The notes under the pieces are model-generated. The model was not told the origin of the DNA, ran no database searches, and was given only the letters and a program-made list of their open reading frames with translations. The translations under genes were made by a program, and so were the position numbers. Positions 61,092 to 64,000 of a stretch of 64,000 nt of DNA are shown piece by piece (the stretch's first letter is position 1; every line of letters starts with the position of its first letter). This stretch comes from UBA4416 sp963422675. GTDB lineage: Bacteria > Bacteroidota > Bacteroidia > B-17B0 > Aurantibacillaceae. The DNA is taken from the NCBI GenBank assembly GCA_963422675.2, contig CAXVYS010000013.1, forward strand, positions 124,001-188,000, read 5' to 3'.

Positions 61092-62301
61092 GGTCCTGTT
61101 TTTCATCATTTCTTTAGGCTTTTATACCAATCTTGCAGCGCAAAAATATTTTCCGCAACATTTAACATTATCTGATTTTCAAATTAGAACTAAGGCAAAT
61201 GTTACAGAAAACTATGATCTGAATACGGCAGAAAAAAAAGTGTTTTTATTTTATAATTTACAAACAGAAGCATGGGCCGAAGTAATGTATAACGGAGCCA
61301 GGTTTGTGTTTGATAAAGAAAAAGCATCCATTTTTCCTATTTACTTTTCGGGGCAGTTAACCAAAAAAGCTTCTAAAGATTTTGAATCGCTTATCCCAAC
61401 ACAAATCTATTCGTTGCCTGTTACTTCTGTTTTCAAATCGTTGAATTTAACTGAAAAAGATTTCCCTTTGTTATTAGTATATGATGAAAAAAATGAATTT
61501 TGTGGTTATACCAGAAAAACAGAAGATATAGCGGAACTGGCATGCGACGGAAATGTATTGAGATCGCGCTTTTTGAAGTTGAAAATTTTAACAGAAGAAA
61601 AAAACAAATCCCACCTTCCTTATGCCAATAAACCTGTGTTTATATTATCAGGAAGTAATTATGATACCATAGCAAAGCTAACTACCGATCAGTACGGTGA
61701 TTTTAACACGCAGTTACCCGATTTAAACCAGGATTATATCATTAATGTAAAAACGAAAAAGAAAAATTCAAAATTTGTTGTGCTCGCGAGTCAGTCGGGT
61801 CGAAAAGTAGGAAAGTTTAAGGCAACAGACCGTGGCTTTGAATTCCGATTGCTACAGGCCGAACTGTCTAGTTTTACCTCTTTAGATGCTATAGAAGAGG
61901 ATACCGATTTACAATTCACTCAAATAAAAACAAAAGAGCCTATTCACTTTATAATTACTGAAACTCTTTATTATGACCTTGGTAGAAGTGAATTGAGTCC
62001 TAACTCGAAAAGAATCCTGGATAAAGTAAAGGAAGTATTGGATCTTTATCCTGAATTTAAACTCCTGGTTATATCTCATACCGATTCGCAGGGCGATGAT
62101 CTCACTAACCTGGATCTTTCACTTAAACGCTCCGAAAAAGGAATAAATTATCTGATCTCAAAAGGAATTTCGAAAGAAAGACTCCAAGCCGAAGGAAAGG
62201 GCGAAACAGAAATACGTAACCGTTGCTTTAACGATGTAGATTGTTCTGATAAAGAGCATGAATACAACCGCCGTACGGAATTTAAATTCACTAAAAAATA
62301 G
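61084..62301 (+). CDS. OmpA-domain protein with degenerate thioredoxin-like N-terminus (copy 2)
   Basis: A 405-residue exported protein starting at the ATG at 61084, which overlaps the previous stop by 8 bases (ATGAATAA), so translation is probably coupled. The signal peptide ends YTNLAAQ. The N-terminal domain is strongly diverged; FPLLLVYDEKNEFCGYT matches the cis-Pro strand of the paralogues. A middle beta-rich part (VFILSGSNYDTIAKLTTDQYGDFNT) and the C-terminal OmpA domain (ISHTDSQGDDLTNLDLSLKRSEKGINYL, then NRCFNDVDCSDKEHEYNRRTEF) match copies 1 and 3. An earlier in-frame ATG (61048) lies inside the previous gene and is rejected. Confidence 0.72.
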   Translation: MNKVLFFIISLGFYTNLAAQKYFPQHLTLSDFQIRTKANVTENYDLNTAEKKVFLFYNLQTEAWAEVMYNGARFVFDKEKASIFPIYFSGQLTKKASKDFESLIPTQIYSLPVTSVFKSLNLTEKDFPLLLVYDEKNEFCGYTRKTEDIAELACDGNVLRSRFLKLKILTEEKNKSHLPYANKPVFILSGSNYDTIAKLTTDQYGDFNTQLPDLNQDYIINVKTKKKNSKFVVLASQSGRKVGKFKATDRGFEFRLLQAELSSFTSLDAIEEDTDLQFTQIKTKEPIHFIITETLYYDLGRSELSPNSKRILDKVKEVLDLYPEFKLLVISHTDSQGDDLTNLDLSLKRSEKGINYLISKGISKERLQAEGKGETEIRNRCFNDVDCSDKEHEYNRRTEFKFTKK

Positions 62302-62373
62302 GTTGTATAAAATTTTTAACTACCTTAGAATCACCAAATTCACGTATTGATTCAAACAAATTGCCAAAGTAGT

Positions 62374-63678
62374 ATGAAGCATTTTAGTGGTATGATTCTG
62401 TTCCTTTTAAGTATAGTGACCTATGCTCAAAAAAACGAGAAATTAAATATGGGAGATAAAATCCCTTTTTCAAGAGTAACGGTTTTAGACCAGGATAAAA
62501 AAACGACAACTATTGACCTTCCCAATGGTAAAACCTTAAACGATCGCTTTGTATTGGTTTATTTTTATTCAGCGTCTAGTTCCATTAAAGAGTTGATTGC
62601 TTTTAATAATAATGTCGAGAAAATTTTAAACAAATATGAGAATAATGCCTGCAAAGGTGCCAGTGATATTGAATTTGTGACCATTTGTGTTGAAAAAGAC
62701 TATGGTAAATGGAAAACCCTGTTAACGGAAACAAACTACAACAAATCTAAATTTACCGGTAAAAAAACCAATTACCTGGCCCAGGGTGAATTAAAAGATA
62801 AAGCCGTGAGTGCTTTTAAAGTCACTAAAATGCCAACTTTATTCCTTGTGAACCCTAAGGGGCGTTTATATGTGGAAACTGATAGTATTGAAGTTCTCGA
62901 AAAAACATTTCAAAATATCTGCAAGGTTAATGCATCTTATTCCACAGCCGATATTTCGGGGAAATTACTCATAGGGGATAAAAACAAATCGCCCTTAACG
63001 GAACATCACGTTTACTTAATTAAAGAAAATAAAGACACCATTAAAACAACGGCAACAGATAACTTTGGAGATTTTAGATTTAAACAGATCGATACAACAC
63101 AAAAATTAAGTATCAGGATTGAACAGAATAATAAAACAAAAGGTGGTCCCAGAGTTTTTTTAGCAAAGCAGAATGGCGAATTGGTTTCTGAATTTAAAAA
63201 GAATTCAGCAGGAAACTTTGAATATAAATTATTGTCCATTGATGTCGAAAAACTGAGTGAAATAGAGGAAGACGATGATATTACCATGAAATACAAAAAA
63301 TTTAATTCAACCGATAAAAAGGATTTAACGGTAACGGAGAATGTATATTATGAATCGTCGAAGTACACTATTTTAACCGAAAACGAAATTGTTCTGGATA
63401 AAGTACTCGTTATTTTAAATGCTTACCCACTGGTAAAACTAGAGGTTGTTTCACATACCGATGCCTTGGGAGACGATGCGAGTAACTTAAAACTCTCACA
63501 AAACCGCTCTGGTGCTGTTATTGATTATCTTGTGAGTAAAGGTATTGGCCGGCAACGATTAAAAGCTATTGGAAAAGGGGAAACGGAAATAAGAAACCGT
63601 TGTGTAAATGGTGTGGAATGTTCTGATAAAGAGCAGGAATACAATCGTAGGACAGAATTCAGATTCATTAAAAACTAA
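62374..63678 (+). CDS. Three-part protein: redox-dead thioredoxin-like + OmpA domain (copy 3)
   Basis: A 434-residue exported protein (signal ending LLSIVTYAQ; the TTG at 62347 is not needed). The N-terminus has the TlpA-like layout (MGDKIPFSRVTVLDQDKKT...DRFVLVYFYSASSSIKEL), but YSASSSIK stands where WCxxC should be. KMPTLFLVNPKGRLYV is the cis-Pro strand. ISGKLLIGDKNKSPLTEHHVYLIKENKDTIKTTATDNFGDFRF is the middle sandwich. The OmpA domain (VSHTDALGDDASNLKLSQNRSGAVIDYL) ends NRCVNGVECSDKEQEYNRRTEF. Copies 2 and 3 share the ETEIRNRC block, so they look like the closer pair. Confidence 0.75.
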   Translation: MKHFSGMILFLLSIVTYAQKNEKLNMGDKIPFSRVTVLDQDKKTTTIDLPNGKTLNDRFVLVYFYSASSSIKELIAFNNNVEKILNKYENNACKGASDIEFVTICVEKDYGKWKTLLTETNYNKSKFTGKKTNYLAQGELKDKAVSAFKVTKMPTLFLVNPKGRLYVETDSIEVLEKTFQNICKVNASYSTADISGKLLIGDKNKSPLTEHHVYLIKENKDTIKTTATDNFGDFRFKQIDTTQKLSIRIEQNNKTKGGPRVFLAKQNGELVSEFKKNSAGNFEYKLLSIDVEKLSEIEEDDDITMKYKKFNSTDKKDLTVTENVYYESSKYTILTENEIVLDKVLVILNAYPLVKLEVVSHTDALGDDASNLKLSQNRSGAVIDYLVSKGIGRQRLKAIGKGETEIRNRCVNGVECSDKEQEYNRRTEFRFIKN

Positions 63679-63715
63679 CTAACGTTTAAGTCCTGTCCAT
63701 CGTTAAACTCCAAGC

Positions 63716-64000
63716 GTGCTTGCCAAATATAAATACCAGCTTTTACTTTTACTCGTAGTTATACTTTGCTACTTTCCCCTTACATTTTTTCAAAGCACTT
63801 TATTAAATGATGATATTGATGTAGCCCTATCTACCAAATATTTTGCTGGGGAGTGTTTTCAACAGGGACTCTTACCATTATGGAACCCCTATCAAATAAG
63901 TGGTTTCCCGGCACACGCCGATTTACAATACACAAACTGGAACGTGGAAGTGCTGCTAACAGGTATTCTGTTTGGTTATAATTATGTGATACTGCATCTC
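63716..64000 (+). CDS. YfhO-like polytopic membrane protein, 3' truncated by the window edge
   Basis: The frame opens after a stop at 63704-63706. The only good in-frame start is GTG at 63716, and it stays open to the window end (95 codons). Residues about 8-26 form a transmembrane helix (QLLLLLVVILCYFPLTFFQ), and GLLPLWNPYQISGFPAHADLQYTNW is characteristic of the YfhO/GT-C-like membrane protein family, where the WNP...GxP element lies in the first outer loop. Such proteins are implicated in glycosylation of surface polymers in Gram-positives; the role in Bacteroidota is unclear. The start codon is uncertain. Confidence 0.6.
   Translation, partial: MLAKYKYQLLLLLVVILCYFPLTFFQSTLLNDDIDVALSTKYFAGECFQQGLLPLWNPYQISGFPAHADLQYTNWNVEVLLTGILFGYNYVILHL

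Overview
This window comes from a low-GC member of the Bacteroidota. The evidence is type IX secretion (T9SS) C-terminal sorting domains on three secreted proteins, DUF4270, DUF4290 and DUF4421 genes, the divergent panC / GT5-like synthase arrangement, and promoters of the TAnnTTTG type with few Shine-Dalgarno sequences. No rRNA, tRNA, CRISPR array, prophage or transposase was seen. The exact family cannot be fixed from this window alone.

Layout. Positions 1-9.7 kb hold the tail of an outer-membrane barrel protein, an inositol-phosphatase-family enzyme, an aminotransferase, two T9SS cargo proteins (one with a CHU_C-type end, one related to PNGase F) and the rpsO-pnp pair. Positions 9.8-13.0 kb are an accessory stretch of small genes (membrane protein, GNATs, unknown protein, lipoprotein), all on the plus strand, separated by three diverged copies of a structured intergenic repeat that looks like the recombination sites of a gene-cassette array. 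Positions 13.0-20.3 kb carry two DUF4421 paralogues in opposite orientation around a Crp-like regulator, an MBL hydrolase, two alpha/beta hydrolases and a GNAT, followed by a small barrel protein. Positions 20.4-30.0 kb are housekeeping: pheT, Sua5-type tsaC, cmk, a fatty acid desaturase, an S8 peptidase, a cystathionine beta-synthase-type enzyme and purC.

Positions 30.0-40.9 kb form one minus-strand surface-polysaccharide operon: two related glycosyltransferases (one fused to a polysaccharide-deacetylase-like domain), two tandem methyltransferases, a FemAB-like protein, a UDP-GlcNAc 2-epimerase, two more glycosyltransferases and a Wzy/ligase-type membrane protein. Many of its junctions overlap as TAATG. 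Next come a DUF4270 lipoprotein, the GT5 half-synthase divergent from panC, an AlgI/AlgJ-like O-acetylation pair, glyS and a 1114-residue T9SS protein with a repetitive beta-helix-like body. Positions 52-59 kb carry phenylalanine hydroxylase behind a leader with a terminator and a possible antiterminator, a thioesterase, pckA, a small lipoprotein, smpB, a GNAT, DUF4290 and murA (with Asp in place of the usual active-site Cys). The window closes with a redox-active TlpA-like lipoprotein followed by three tandem OmpA-domain proteins, two with a thioredoxin-like N-terminus that has lost its CXXC and one with a possible remnant, and then the start of a YfhO-like membrane protein.

The strongest leads are the phhA leader (attenuator candidate), the cassette-like repeats at 10.4-12.4 kb, the thioredoxin-OmpA tandem array, the glycosyltransferase-deacetylase fusion, and promoter boxes lying directly against start codons (leaderless mRNA candidates). 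All functional names come from reading motifs by eye; no database search was run.
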